DNA of 64,000 bases from Aquila chrysaetos chrysaetos (Eukaryota > Chordata > Aves > Accipitriformes > Accipitridae), in assembly GCF_900496995.4 (NCBI RefSeq), contig NC_044005.1, forward strand, positions 20,527,363 to 20,591,362, read 5' to 3'. Position numbers and translations under genes: made by a program. The notes beneath the pieces were generated by a model, which was not told where the DNA came from, made no database searches, and saw nothing but the letters and a program-made list of their open reading frames with translations. This document shows positions 11,629 through 24,838 of the stretch, piece by piece. Positions within the stretch are counted from its first letter, which is position 1, and every line of letters starts with the position of its first letter.

Positions 11629-13104
11629 AAAGAGCCCGCATTCCAAGTTCTGAGCAGCAGAGAAGAAATCTCAACACAGGGCCGAGTCTGGACCTGATAG
11701 AAACTGTGCAGATAAACCCTTGACTTTAGAATCAGGGATTTTTCATGCCTAGCTTTTGCTGTGATTGTCATCTCTCTGCCCCATTCTGCATAGCTTGCTT
11801 AGCACGATAGCATGTCTGCTTAGTTTCCCTCCAGCCAGCTGATGAAAAAGCAGACTGCTGAAGTATTACAGGTGTCCCTCATAAACTGGGGCTGTTACAG
11901 TATACAGCCCCATATAGTGCAGATAGGCTGTGCTCCAGCTGTGCTTCAGGGATGAGGGGAACTTGCTGTGCAGCATGCAGTGGAATTAGTGACTGCATTC
12001 AAGCACAGCAACATCAATCATGAAGAATCGATTCTTGCTCCTCCCCTCAGAGCTGCAAAGTGCCAGGGGCCAGCTGCCCTCAAACAGAGTTGATAAACAC
12101 ATCTGAGGAAATGTCAGGCTGGCTCAGGCAAACCTAATACTCCTAAACCACCACTGACAGGAGCCCGTATCTCATCCAGCCCTCACTGATGCTGCTGTAA
12201 CAGCTCAAGCCTCTGATCCAGCATGTCTTTTATCCATTCCTCCATCCTCCTCTGGGCTTTCCACACATCCTTGCTCTCTTGGATTCATGCTGCTTTGACC
12301 CTTCATTTGCATTTATCTCTTACTGTTCTAATCTGCTTTTAAAAAGCCGGTCTTTAATTTATATCTCTTTGTTGCTTTATCCCACCACAAAAGCCCTTAG
12401 ATATGCTTTTTCAACACAGTCACAGAGAAGTTCAATCTTTTTTTTAAAAAAAAAGTCCCCCTAAAAATAGATTTTCCTGTCATGATTTTTCATTTTCATT
12501 TTTTTTCAAGACATTTATATCCCACTACTCCAGCATTTCCAATGTCACTTAATATTCAGCTTGGTTTTTCTGCTTCCTCAGGGGTTCAATTTCCTTTTGG
12601 CTAAGAAAGCAAATCTAGGTGAAGATGTAATGCAGCTGGACAATTAGCCACTAAAAATAGTTTGCTAAAGGTCTGGGCAATACAGAGACCTCTATAAACA
12701 TCAGATTTGGAGATGATGTGGATTCAGGCCGAGTAGTTTGCTTAATCCTCAATGCTCTGCTAAATGATTTACCAAGGCTGCTTTTTAATAAACCTCCCTG
12801 AACCAACTATATTTTTCTGCTAGCAGCAGTCCCCAAACTTGTAAATACAGTTGCCCACCATGGCCTACAGAGTTTAAGTTAGAAATAAAATCCTAAAATA
12901 AGATTATGGTGACAACTACATTGTTTTGTCTCATAAAATTTATGCCATATTTGCTTAATTCAAAAGGACATCAGTATCAGTTATTTAATGGCAATTGAAT
13001 TAATGTAACTGAGTAGGTAAAATTAAAGTCCAGTGGGACTGAGTTACTAGAATTTGAGACCTACTTCGTTCAGCTATGCCTCTTGGTTCAGTGCTCTGTG
13101 GCAG
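11629..13104. other. Non-coding stretch
   Basis: No gene is seen. It is pyrimidine-rich around 12180-12440 and otherwise A+T-rich, with no open frame above about 61 codons. Confidence 0.6.
12437..12455. repeat. T8A9 near-palindrome
   Basis: A C, eight T, nine A and a G form an almost perfect A/T palindrome. It is low-complexity sequence with no clear function. Confidence 0.8.
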
Positions 13105-13210
13105 CATCCTCAGTCAGCATTTTACTCATACCTACCTCAAAACTTCCACTGACTTCATCCTGAGGAAATGTTGGCTAGATGCTAAGTAAGGACTTCAGCA
13201 TTTGGCTCTC
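13105..13210 (+). repeat. Decayed amniote interspersed-repeat relic
   Basis: The pattern ACTCATACCTACCTCAAAAC, TTCCACTGACTTCA, then AAGTAAGGACTTCAGCATTT resembles a repeat I recall from reptile and bird DNA, in which a 'preceding TTCCATTGACTTCAATGGGA' core is flanked by 'TGAGTAAGGACT'. The central inverted symmetry is partly lost. The family name is uncertain and the call rests on recollection, not alignment. Confidence 0.35.
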
Positions 13211-13674
13211 AGTGCTGACAAGTCCATCAGTTCATCTGTAAAAAGTGTACGGATAGAAAGAACTGTATTGACACTCAATGTCAGTGAAGTGCAAGACTAA
13301 GAGCAGGAATTACACTGTAAGTTCTGCACAAGCTTGACTTTTAAGGGTAAGTTAAAAGTTACTGCTTTTTAGCCTGTAACATCATAGTGGAAAGGTGCTA
13401 AGTTCTGTTCTAGACAGAGAACTCATCTTTGGTTATCACATGCCCTGAATTTCTGAGATGTGGTTTTGTCAAAGCTGCAGACAACTTCTAAAATTGTTTG
13501 GGTTCCTAAAGATCTCAAATAAAAATTATTTAATCAGTTAAACTGTTGTTTTCTGGGTAAATCAAGGTTATTGTATGGTTCTTAATTAATTCATTACGCT
13601 CCCATGCACGATCATTCCTGCTTCACTTAATATTGCCTCTCAACTTTCTCTAATTTTTAGGTGTGTTCAGACCG

Positions 13675-13694
13675 CCCCCCCCCCCCCCCCCCCC
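13675..13694. repeat. Poly(C) run of 20
   Basis: This is an uninterrupted run of 20 C. The minus strand is a G20 tract, able in principle to form a G-quadruplex. Exact length is prone to sequencing and replication error. Minus-strand open frames that cross it (polyglycine) are artefacts. Confidence 0.95.
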
Positions 13695-14086
13695 AGTCCC
13701 TCAGAACATTTCTTTGCCTCCCTTTTCTTATCCTTCAATGAGACATTGTGTTTTCTAATGCTAGCTGGTAGTTTTTGTCCTGAAAGAAGCATGAGAAAGT
13801 TTGTGATATACTGGAGGTAGCACCAAAGACTTTTGTGATAGCAAAGAGTGATGGTGAGAAAACAGGGAAGAGGAAACCTTGCAGACACTGAGAGATGTTT
13901 GACCAAACCAGGTTTTGCTTTTTCCTGAGGCTTCCAAAGCACAATAACAATGCAACATGCCAGCTAATGCAAAGGATGATCAGACCTATTATCTTGATAA
14001 GGCTTACCTATTGAAAATTTAGTGAAGGATATAATTACACCGATTGATAGCTGCATTCCAAATTATTATCTGTGACAATAAAATTA

Positions 14087-14177
14087 TTAAGCTTTAGAAA
14101 GCCGGTCAACTAATTAGTTCAGGAGAACTATTCAAAACAATGTCCTTGAGGTTATTATAATTAAATTCCTAATATAC
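14087..14177 (+). repeat. Ancient dispersed repeat, copy 2
   Basis: This is the partner of 11541-11628. It shares the GAGGTTATTATAATTAAA block and the upstream GTTCAG...TTCAAAACA pattern in the same order and spacing, about 2.5 kb from copy 1. Family unknown. Confidence 0.7.
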
Positions 14178-17100
14178 ATAGCATATATTTCAAACATAAA
14201 TTCTAGTGTAGCTTGCTCCACACAAATTGGCAAATGCCAGGACCTTGCAGTATTGTAAAGAGTAGACCAGAGTCCCTCTTGTCTTAAAGTTGATGAAAGA
14301 ATTAATTGAAATTTGTCAGTCACAAAAGGCAGCTGAGGCTGGGTGGACAAAGAGAAGTAAGTGCTACAGAGGAATGACCGATGAGTCTGTGGAATCCAGA
14401 GATCAGGCACACATCCACACTAGCAAATTTCTGAGCGGCAAGTCATCCCTAATGAGGTCTCAGCAGTGGTATCAACAATAGTGAACTCTGTAGTGCCTTG
14501 GGCTGCATCTCTCTATTACCTTGACATGCAGTAAGTACACAGCATGGTGGAAAAAAGCTACTCAACTTTATCAACTTAAACTGTAGTACAAACACTCACA
14601 AACTCTTTTTACATTAGCATTTCTGTCATTGCTACCAATGAATGAGGGAGGAGATACTGGAGAAGATTTCTTCAGAATGCTGGAAGTGGACAAAACCAGA
14701 GGCTTCTTTTTCGCTTTCCCCTTGACCTCCTGACTGCTTTCTAATATCTTTCTGTTGAGCTACTGCCTCTTCCACTGGAGTTCCTTTCTAGCTAAGAACG
14801 GCTTTGGCTGGATGATAACTTGGCATGGCAATTTTAGACTCCTGTCACTACTCTTCTTCCCCTGCAAGCCCCACAGAACAAATGATACTTTATGTAAAGT
14901 TGTTTTGCTAATGTAGGTGGCACTACTTTGGTGGGGGATGCAGAAGTAAATTTCGTAAAACACCATGCTGTTGACTCAAAGGTAACGAATATGGGCTGTA
15001 GTTTGAACTTGTGATGAAGATTCCTCCCTTCCCTGGTCTCCACCCTCATCAAGATGAGAGCAGGAATCTAAGAAGCCAAAGATGTCATAACACTTGCTGT
15101 TTGACATGGGGCAGTCATCTGCCATTAAACCTTTGTCTGAACTGGTTGTTAATTACAGGCATTCTGCCTTTGTACTGTTTGCCTTTGGATGAAACCTTAC
15201 TCCTTTTTTTGAGTGTCCCTGTAGACAAGCCCTTCGGTGACTCTTGCTAATAACCTCATTTCTGTGACACCCCAAAGGCTGCAAGCAGAACCTATAGATC
15301 AGTTTCTACTTGAACTTAAATCAGATAAGGTAAGTTATAATTTAAAACCGTCCTGAGGGAGAGATTAGTCTTGCATGGTCTAGTAGCTGTCTCTGACCTT
15401 GCTTATTGAAAGAAAATGACCCGTAGGAAAGCTGATAGGAAAAAAAAGCATTTTAGTCACAGAATATTTATTATTAAAGATGTATTTTTACTTTGTGGTA
15501 AGAATAGAGCCTATTACTTGATCTCCTGATTTTAAAGACAAGAAAAGGAACAATCTTAACTGCTTCTATTAGTAAAGGACTATTATTATATATTAATAAA
15601 GAAGCCTAGAAAAGTTTAGGAAAGATGTATAAAAATATAGTGGACTACATCCAGATATAACACAGGGCTTAGGAACATGTGATCCAATCAACTATGTCAG
15701 TCTGTCAGCTAAAGTTACTATAGGGGACTGCATGTATGCCTCAGTTGCTCAGTTAATTGCTCAGTTGATGAAGATCAGTAACTTAGGCATATAATAATAA
15801 GTAACTTGTTGATACTCCTTGTAAACAAATGTACATGTGCAAAATAATGCGTGTTGTGTATTCAAAAAAATTCCTTCATTGTTCCCAAATTATCTGTTTT
15901 ACAGGAATTTCATATATATCAAAATTTAGGACTTGTGGTTAATGACCTGAAAGTATCAATTCAGTCACTGTGAATTATTATAAATATATTATTGTACAAT
16001 CTGTGTATTGATGAATATTTTGATAAAGTTGTAGATACTTTAAATTACAAACAGTAAAGACCAGCTGGATGAATTTGTATGTGCATGTGCCTTTCCCATC
16101 TGGGACTAAGTGTTAGGAGACATTCATCACAGGGCTGGCACAACCAGATTGAATTTGTTTGCTGTAAGTCAAGGATATGAGGCAGGTATTTGTCTCCTTC
16201 TTTTCTACTGACATGCTGAACAAGGTGCTTTTTTGAGGTGCCCTCTGAGACAGGCATTTTTTCCACCTGCCAATGTCATAGGATCATCAGGCCAAAGGGG
16301 ACCAGGGAAGAGAAACTCAAGCATTGCCAGATGCCACAGTGATGTAGCGCAATACTAACCACTGTTTCCTAGGGATACTTTGGTTTATAGATGGAGATAA
16401 AACTGCTAATTGCATTGACAGTCACTGACAATCAGGGTCACTGGAAATCAGTCGTGGCTACTTCCCTCTGCCCTGACAGCACCAGTCACCCTGCATAGGC
16501 AGAGAACTGGCTTAGCGGTGGCTCTCCCACAGAGATGTTTTAGTCCTTCCAGACTAACTGTCTGCCTCGAGTTCCATCAGTTTGTCCTGTGATAAGCGCA
16601 GGTATTGTCTGGCACACTTCCTCTGCACAAGGCTGCTCTCGCTGCTGGCTAGAAATCACCCGTTCCCATTACAGGTGTGTTGAGAACAGAAGCTCCACAC
16701 TGTGAAGGATTTCAGTACTTCAAAAGCTGGTGCAATCTCAAACTGGAATGAGAATACTATTGACTATTCTTTGAGCAGGCCTTTTCCACAGCTGACAGGC
16801 TTGTTTTATGGTGATATAACCATAGAGGCTACATTCCCTGAGTTTGCCTGTGGAGAAGGTTGTCTGAGACTGCAACAACTTCACTAAACTGAACATCCAT
16901 TTCCTCTACTACCTTCCTCCACCCAAAAAGGCAAGTTATTCTGAAAAGTCAAGTTATTCACTTGGAAAGAAGTTAGCTTGGTTTAACACACTTTATTTTG
17001 ATAAATACAAGCTGGCTGTTTCTTATCATGTTTATGTCTCTAGATACGTATTGTTTCACATTTTGTTGTGATATCTTTCCAGCTATTAAACTTAAGCTGA

Positions 17101-18769
17101 CTAGCCTACACTTTTCCAGCTTCTCCTTTTCCCTTTCTGTGGAAGAGCACTATAGTTGTTCTCATCAGTTCTGTGTCCTCAAAGTAGTTCAGATTGTTGC
17201 AATTATTTCTTAATCTTCTAAGGTGAATTTCAGCAGGCTCCATTATCATTCATACGTGTCCCAGCTAAATATTTGCTATCTGTTCTCTCCTAATTCTAGC
17301 CGGTGTTCCAGACCACTGAAATGCGTTAAGAATCTGGTCACAGCTACTCTTTTTATGAAGGCTCAGGCACTGAACACTTTGTGCTTTTATATTCCTTCAT
17401 ACATTTTTCACCATTCCTGCTTAAGACCAGTGCAATGCTCTCCATCTTTTATCCTGAATGTATTTATAAAAGCTTTTCTCATTGCCTTTTATGTTCTTTG
17501 CTGGTTGCAGCTCATTTTATGCCTCAGATTTTTCTGACATTATCTGCAAATCACTTTAAGTTATGTTCAGTGAGTGTCTGTGTTTCCATTTTTAAACAAT
17601 TAATTTTTTATTTTTAGGTCATTAGCAAGCTTTTGATGTTCTTGATATTGAGCATTTACAATACTTTTTATCTCTCCTCTGCAGAGGGATAACCTCCTAT
17701 TGTTTCAATATATAACACGGCTGTATTCTACTCAAAAAATGTCAAAAGGATATTTCAACACTGGCTGATCTTTTTTCCAGTTTTATTCTATAAAAAAGAA
17801 ATCGTAGCAAATCAATTCCATTTCAGAAGAATGTGGATTTTGACAGACTGCATATAACACTAAAATAAGATTTCACCAAATTTTTTGCAGCCAACTGTTA
17901 CTTTAATAATAGTGTTTCAAAAATGGACAACATCCGCGGGAACAGGAAAAAAGAAAGAGGAGATAAAAAACAGTCTGAATACATCTAACATGGCAAGAAC
18001 ATCAGATAATGCTCCATTACAGCAATGCTATTGAAGACACATTGGCGGCAATAGACATCTGGCAAAGAAAGCCCTTCTAGCCTTCTGCAGGACAAAAGTG
18101 CATGTGGGAGATCCATATCGAGGAACAAGCATGCTGCCCTAAGGCCATGTCCATGGGGAATGCAGATCACTAGGACTGTGGTACCAGATGGCAGAACTGT
18201 AAAACTTTTTCTGTATGCCCTAGTTATCCCTGATAATCTGTCAGGCCTGGTTTATAGGTAAACTGTGTTGCCTTTTCCTGGTCAACTTGGGTTTTTTGTC
18301 TCTAGCTAAGTGGTGAATTTTCTCAGGTGAAGAAAGTCCAAATCAATCAGTGAGAACTGTCAAAATAGTGGAAAATGCTTTGTTGGAAACAATAGAGCTT
18401 AGGCCCAATAGATGTATATTCTGATTTTTAGGTATGAATTATCTTTGGAAATCTGTCCTGCTATTTGTTATTTCTTAACTTGAATAGACTGTAACTATAA
18501 CTTGTTATAATCTGTGTAAAATCCCTATTCTGGAGGTTCACTCTACTGCTGAACTCAACCACAGCAATGAAGCAGTCACAGGATCTGACCCACAATGAAC
18601 TCTGTGTCTTATTTTGGCATGGCAAAGCGTTTGCTCATTTGCTTTCCTCTGGGTGTGTGGAGCCCCACAGTCCAGAGGTCCTCAGCCCCAAGAGCTGTGC
18701 TGACTCCCCAGCTAGGTTAAGGACATACTCCCACAGACCACCTCCATCCCCACCCTCATAGATAATTAA

Positions 18770-18831
18770 TAACTATCTCATAAATAATAATTATCTCATA
18801 AACGATAATTATCTCTGATTAATAATTGCAT
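18770..18831 (+). repeat. Imperfect A+T-rich tandem repeat
   Basis: About three degenerate copies of a 16-18-bp unit around ATAATTATCTCATAAA lie in tandem. The repeated ATAATTAT pattern gives several TAATTA-like homeodomain sites, but the simplest reading is a degenerate minisatellite. Confidence 0.75.
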
Positions 18832-20000
18832 CTTTCAAAGACTAGAAAAGTTTCATTAAGTTTTGCACATCTTTGTAAAAGCTCTTTTAAATTCAAACCA
18901 TTTTGCTAGTAGATACAGTGCATGAGATGTACAGCTCTAAAGACAGCTCATGGCCAAAACCTGCCAAATCACCTCTAAGTTTTGGTGTCTTATTTGAGAG
19001 AACTTCTGATTGTAATAAGAGTTTTCCACAAATTACAGCCTTCCTATTCCTTTGGCCAAATCTAGAAGTTTGTTTCAAACTGATTTCCCTGAGGTTTTTC
19101 TTCTCTCCACTCTACCACTTCCAGTTCTCCCTGATGGTTACAGCAGATAAGCATCATTAGCAAATCAGTAGTGTTTGGCAGGCTGCCTTCATTCTCCTGC
19201 TAATGCAGAGTTATGCTGTTGTCAATAGTCCCTCAGTCTTCTCAGATTTCACAGCAGACACTGAGGCACAGCGTTCAGCTCTTCTAAACGAATTACATGA
19301 TCCAGCTGGATCCAGTCAAGAATCTTGGAAGAGCAGACCCTATGGCTTATTCTGGTGGCTAGGGAGAGGTGAATGCCACCGCCTCACGCTGCTGACACTA
19401 TCTCAGTCCTGGAGGTGACAGAAGAGAATGGAATACATATGTGTGCTTGTGCTGTGCAGCTTGGCAGGACAGGACAGTGTCAAGGGCCCGGGACAGGGCA
19501 CTCTGGAAAGCTATGGCAATGGAGAGCAGGCTCAGTTGGGTTACTTCTCCTTACAGGCTGTACACAGTCCATGAGCCAAAGGCTGAGCTCTTTTGATGTA
19601 ATTGGAAGTATAGAGTAACAAACAGAAGTAAGGTTATAGCCATATGGACAGTTGATAAAGTCAGACTGAGTATATTGGTTTATACAGATAGCTCAGACTG
19701 TCAGGGGAACACTGTATGACTGACACAAAGCAAAGTGATTTTTTTTTGTGGAGAATCAGTTGTCTGATAAAAAATAAATACTTCCAGACTGCACCAATAC
19801 ACCTCACAAGGAATAAATTATGTTGCTAGCATTATTTAGAGTGAACCTTTCCTAGCAACTGAAAATACTTGTATGACTGAGATGTGAGCAGTAAGTGTTA
19901 ATGATGTCCAATTCTGCTAATTCTCAGATGAGTTTATGTGTTGTGGCTGCTACCTCTGAAAATACAGAAGCAGTATAGAAGAGAAGTACTCAGCCAGCCT

Positions 20001-20054
20001 GATGTGGTGATTGGTACATAGCAAATTGCATCGATGTGGTGATCACTACATAGC
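20001..20054 (+). repeat. 22-bp direct repeat pair
   Basis: GATGTGGTGAT-N3-TACATAGC occurs at 20001-20022 and 20033-20054. The two copies differ only in the three central bases and the period is 32 bp. This is an old tandem duplication or a paired binding site. Confidence 0.85.
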
Positions 20055-21662
20055 TTCTTGCAAGTATAAAAAGGCATTCCAGGACTCATGTTATGATAGA
20101 TATTGTCAATTCTGAGGGCATTTGTTTTTTATTCAGACACTCAGCTTTGCCTCGTGCTTTGCAAATGCACTTGAGGCAGACTGACATTCGACACAGCTCA
20201 TGGTCTGGTGTGTCCTAGCTCTGAATTTCAAACCAGCTGTGTCTTAGCTCACTGCTCAAAGCAGCTGATAATATCAGACTGCCCTATAGTTTAGGCCAGA
20301 TGGGACTCAGCTGAGTTTCTTAGAACAGCTGGCACCTCAATTGAAATAACTCTTGCAGCTAATCATAAAAAGCTTGAAAGATCAAATTAAAAAATAAATA
20401 CAGGAAGAAATCTGAAGCCTTTTGCATTTCTCTGATTGGAGTGTATTTGCTTTTCTGAGCTACCTCAGATTGTTTGGCCTTTTTTATTATACTGCACCCC
20501 AACCCTACTATGCGTTAAAATGTTTAGCTAGTGCAGTAGATATAAAAGTTACCACACTGTAAGGGCTTAAGACAAATACCAAGGTTGCGTGCTGAAAGAT
20601 TCAGTCTGATTGCCAGGGTTACACATTGTGGAAGGAAAGCTAAGTTGGGAGTTAACATGGGAGAAGTGTGGACATAAAGAGTAAGGTATTGAAGGAAAGG
20701 AAAAGAATGTTTACATGAACTTTGAAAACAGTACATTAATGAAAACATTCATTGTGCCTGAGTTTTGTTTTAGCTCCATATCTAGAGCTTATGCTGAAGC
20801 TGGTCAGAGTCATCTGGTTCTGTGAGTAATGCTGTCTTGATTTAAGTAATACAAGGTCTCACTGCTCTTGATAAATTTCTGCTTTTGTAGATTGTTGACT
20901 TTTCTTGTAGTTATGCTTGCTTATTTTCCAGGAGTGTAGCTATGGCTGCTAATACTGCTTAGTGAAATGCTGTCAAATTATTTGTGTGCCTCTGTCAAAA
21001 CTGCCTTGTGCTGACACTGAAATGCTCTTTCCAGGCTCCAAACAGTCTCCACTCTCCAGTGGCTGCGCACTTTCAGCTAATTGTGATGGTACTCTGACAT
21101 CCCTGGGCTGAGACTGGAGACTAGCAAAATGAAGGCAAGGGTTTTGGACAGGGTTAGATTAAATACAATGGGCAAAATATGCTATATAATAATATTTCTA
21201 ATGAAAACATTGGAGTATGGGTCTCCACTGGCTATTGAAAATCAGCTGCAGAAAATATGAACAATGTGCATTCTGTCTCTTACTGACTGGAGCCCATCAG
21301 TTCTCCATAGATCTATATTGTTCATCATGGATAGAGCTCCTCAAAATGAAGTCCCCAAGGCTGTGCAAGTGGTATGTAATGAAACCATAACAGTTCTATT
21401 AAGCATACAGATACTTAATTTTGTAAGTGAAATGTACTACTTCCTTGCTCACAAATTTCAAAGTCAACTTGCACTTAAAAAAGTACATTTAATGAGTTTT
21501 AAATCTTATGCCATTACTGCCACTCAACTCGGTGCTGGATGCATAGTTCTCATGTGCTAAGAGAAGGGAACATTAAATAGCGACTGACCACCAAAATATC
21601 CTTTGTATATATATATACCCTGTATCCCCTTAGTTATCACTAAATTTCCCAGGAAAAGGTTT

Positions 21663-21675
21663 AAAAAAAAAAAAA
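21663..21675 (+). repeat. A13 run
   Basis: This is a homopolymer of 13 A with no target-site duplication or retroposon body that I can recognise beside it. Confidence 0.9.
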
Positions 21676-23848
21676 GGCTTTAAATGGATTTTGTTACTTG
21701 AAAAGAACCAAACCTCTTAGGATTATCTGACTTGGTTGTTTTCCCCTCACTTTAGAACTTCTAGAGTTGATTTTTTATTTTGTAGCTGTTATTAGCTGAT
21801 TAGCCTTGAACACGTCGGGAAGCAGTGTGAGATTTTTCACCACAGAGCATGTCTTCAAGTTTTTGGTTCTTTTTTATGTATAACACAAGCTGATAAGAAC
21901 TTCAGTTGAAAGGAAGGAAAACAATGAGTGTAGAATAAAAATTTGTTCTTCAGATTCTCTTTGCAGCTCAAGCTGAAATAATTTTGACAGAGCATTTAAA
22001 GAGACATGAAATAGGAATGTGGAAAATATTTTGTCCTCAAGTTCTTTTTGACACAAATGCAAAAACAAGGAAGAAAACTTGTTTATAGGTTAGAAATTCA
22101 GGGTTTTTTTCTACTATGCTTTTCCTGTTTTTTAATAAAAAATATCAAGAAAATAATGCTGGGCAACTGAAAGGGGAGGACTTGCTTGTCCTGTTTTAAA
22201 ACACTGCATTTTGGGGGTTGCCTGTTGTTGCAATATATCCTCTCAAACACATAAACAGGTAGTTGGGGGAAAAAGGTCTAGTCATTGTTTTTACTGTTAA
22301 AGGCCCAACATTCTTTCCCAGGAAGGAAATGCTGAAAAATCTCCCCCAGTGGGGACAGATAGTACCTGTCATCTTGATATGTTCAAGGTGGTAATAATAT
22401 CTAATACCTTATTTATTTTTGTTGTGGGAAAATGTTACTCCCCGGTATTCTGTCTTTCATGCTTTATTTAAGTAATTTAAAAAGGAATGAAATACATTTT
22501 TTCTCTTTGGAAATCAGTATAAAAAGCCTGCACTATCCATATCAAAATTACAGCTGCTTACCTGGCTTTTCCTGCCCTCTTTCAACATGCATTAAGTGGA
22601 CTGAGGTATGTTCGCTGGGCCTAGATTCTTGTTAGATATCTCTAGGTAAACAGGGTCAGCATTTGATGTTTAGCATTTGATTAAGATGTACTTAAAGAAA
22701 ATGTAGGATACTGCTAAAACTAACGTCCTAGCTTTTTCTCTAACCAGTGTAGTACCAATTCTCCAGAATACTGATACAAGGTAGGTGAGGTCAGTAATGG
22801 CAGGCTCCTGATGAGCACAAAGACTTTACCTCTCTTTCCCTAAGAAAAGGGCCATTACCTTGATGTGTGGGCCCATTTCTAATTTGTGTAATTCTGCCCT
22901 GCTTATCTCCACTTCCCATTATTTCAATGGATCACACCGTGGTTTTCCCTACCATGCAATGCCTTGTGGAGTGGCACTGTGAGCTGTTAAATGGGCTGGT
23001 GCCTTCCATCTCTGTGGGAGCAACATGCTGGTTAGATGAAGTTACTTCTGAATTTCTAAAGTGCACTGGAATCATTTGGGATTGTAAAGCTTTCAAGCAT
23101 TATCAATATTTTTGCAGCTTACTGGAGTCTGACATCTTTGATGCAATTATGTTTATTTACAAAAGATATCTACAACACAGTGTTTCTCTGAATTAGTCTT
23201 TGCTCTTGTTCCAAGTTATTCAAATAGCGTTTTGCCCCAGAACTTTATATCTAGACTTTCTGGGTTTTTCCCAGGGTGATATCTCATCAGTTTGTTCCTC
23301 TGCTGCATTCTCTAACACCGTTGTCATTCCCCCTCTTGAATTCTCCTACTTCTCCAGCCTCTGCTAAAGCAGTATGCAGAAGCTGTTCTCCTGCATAATT
23401 CCAATTAATGACCAGACTTCTTTAGGCAATGATGTGTCTGTTTTTTTGGTTCTGAGATAATAGTTTTTTCCTTAGATTTATCCCAGATGATGGATGACTG
23501 TACTCTATCCCAGGGCAGAGGGAGGACAAATGTGCTGTAAAATGCAAGGTATTATTTTTTTCTCTACTGGTTTCTTAGATGTGGCTAAACTGATGTAAGC
23601 AAGCAATATTCTTCCCTTCCATCCACTCCCATTCCCTTTCCTCTCCCCTCCCTTGCTACCACTAGGCTTCTTCCACGGCAGCGTGTAAGCTGAGTTCACT
23701 TCTCAGCGGCTGTGAGCAGCTTCAGGCACCCAGACAGTGAAAGCACTGCATAGCCTTCCAAATAGCCTGCACATACACTGGCCAATCACGCTGTGGTAGA
23801 GCTGGTATTTTCAATATTGTCAGCGAATGCTGGGCAGTACTTCTTGAC

Positions 23849-23862
23849 TGAGAGAGAGAGAG
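23849..23862 (+). repeat. (GA)n short microsatellite
   Basis: Six or seven uninterrupted GA units form a short purine tract. Confidence 0.85.
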
Positions 23863-24838
23863 TTAAATTGTTCCTCAGCTCTACAAGCTGTTGCAAAACC
23901 AGCTTCTGACCTGCCACTGCTCTGAATGTGGAAGTCTTACCAATGTGAATGAAGGTTGAAGTATATGAGCCTAAGAAACAGTACTAAGCCTTTTAAGGGA
24001 GCTTGTGTATCTCTAAAGTTAATAAAAGTAGCCTAAAACATTTTCTGAAGACCTATATATAACCTAATGTCTCGTCTGTATTAATATTCGTGAGGAGCTG
24101 AAGCCATTTTCCTGTGGACTTTGTGCAGCGTGTTAGGGAAGCTTAGCCTGTGCAAGCAGCTAGGCTGTAGTGAACTACTGGCCATCAAAAAGATTTAAGT
24201 TGCTTTAAATAGACTTGTAGGAATCTGAAATACTTTAATCGCCTAGCTTGCAGCAAAGCATTTGCAGTGTCTGGATTTATTTATATTCTCCTCACATCCT
24301 CTGGAGCAAGAGATAATGGCTGATAACATTTCCTTCTACCCCACTAACTTTCCATAATTATTGTACAAAGGTTTCTGCACATGTCCCCAGACTTAAAGCA
24401 TGGTGACAGGGCTGCCTGTGCAGAACAGAGGATCTATTTACTGGAGTAAATAGGAAGTGAAGAGTCAGGATTAGATACATATTTTATGAATAAGCAATAT
24501 GTGGAAAACAATTATCGTTGTGAAAGAGTAGGTGGTTCATTAAATTTTAAAGTCAAGGAATTTGAAATTATCCACTAGCTACAGCACGGTAGGTTTGTCC
24601 TGGCCTTGGACAAGGGTAATGGCAAGGTGGAAATCTCCTTGCCGTGAGGAAGGAAGCATATGATAGACATTACGTAACAACTACATATTTAGTATCCACT
24701 CCTTAAATGTTGTTTTGGATAGTTTAGTGGCCTTTTTGACATCCCAACTCAGTTGCTTTCATCATTGCCATGATTTGAACTTGAACTGCACGTTTGCCTG
24801 ATAGAGGAATTGGTTGGATGAAGCTCTGAACAACCCGG

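Larger units (their letters stand above)
14178..24838. other. Long A+T-rich non-coding stretch
   Basis: No gene is recognised in this 10.6-kb interval. Open frames are 60-109 codons, unrelated to each other, without domains or consistent frame. The interval contains A+T tandem repeats (18770-18831), a 22-bp direct repeat pair (20001-20054), an A13 run (21663-21675) and a GA run (23849-23862). It could be intergenic or intronic. Confidence 0.65.

Noticed and set aside
13667..13942. 91-codon minus-strand frame ending in polyglycine
   Set aside because: It is created partly by reading through the C20 run. Two neighbouring frames are equally open.
16270..16330. Possible CR1 3' end (ATAGGATCATC-like bases)
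   Set aside because: Only one loose match to the ATTCTRTG-type terminal repeat and no tandem copies or CR1 body.
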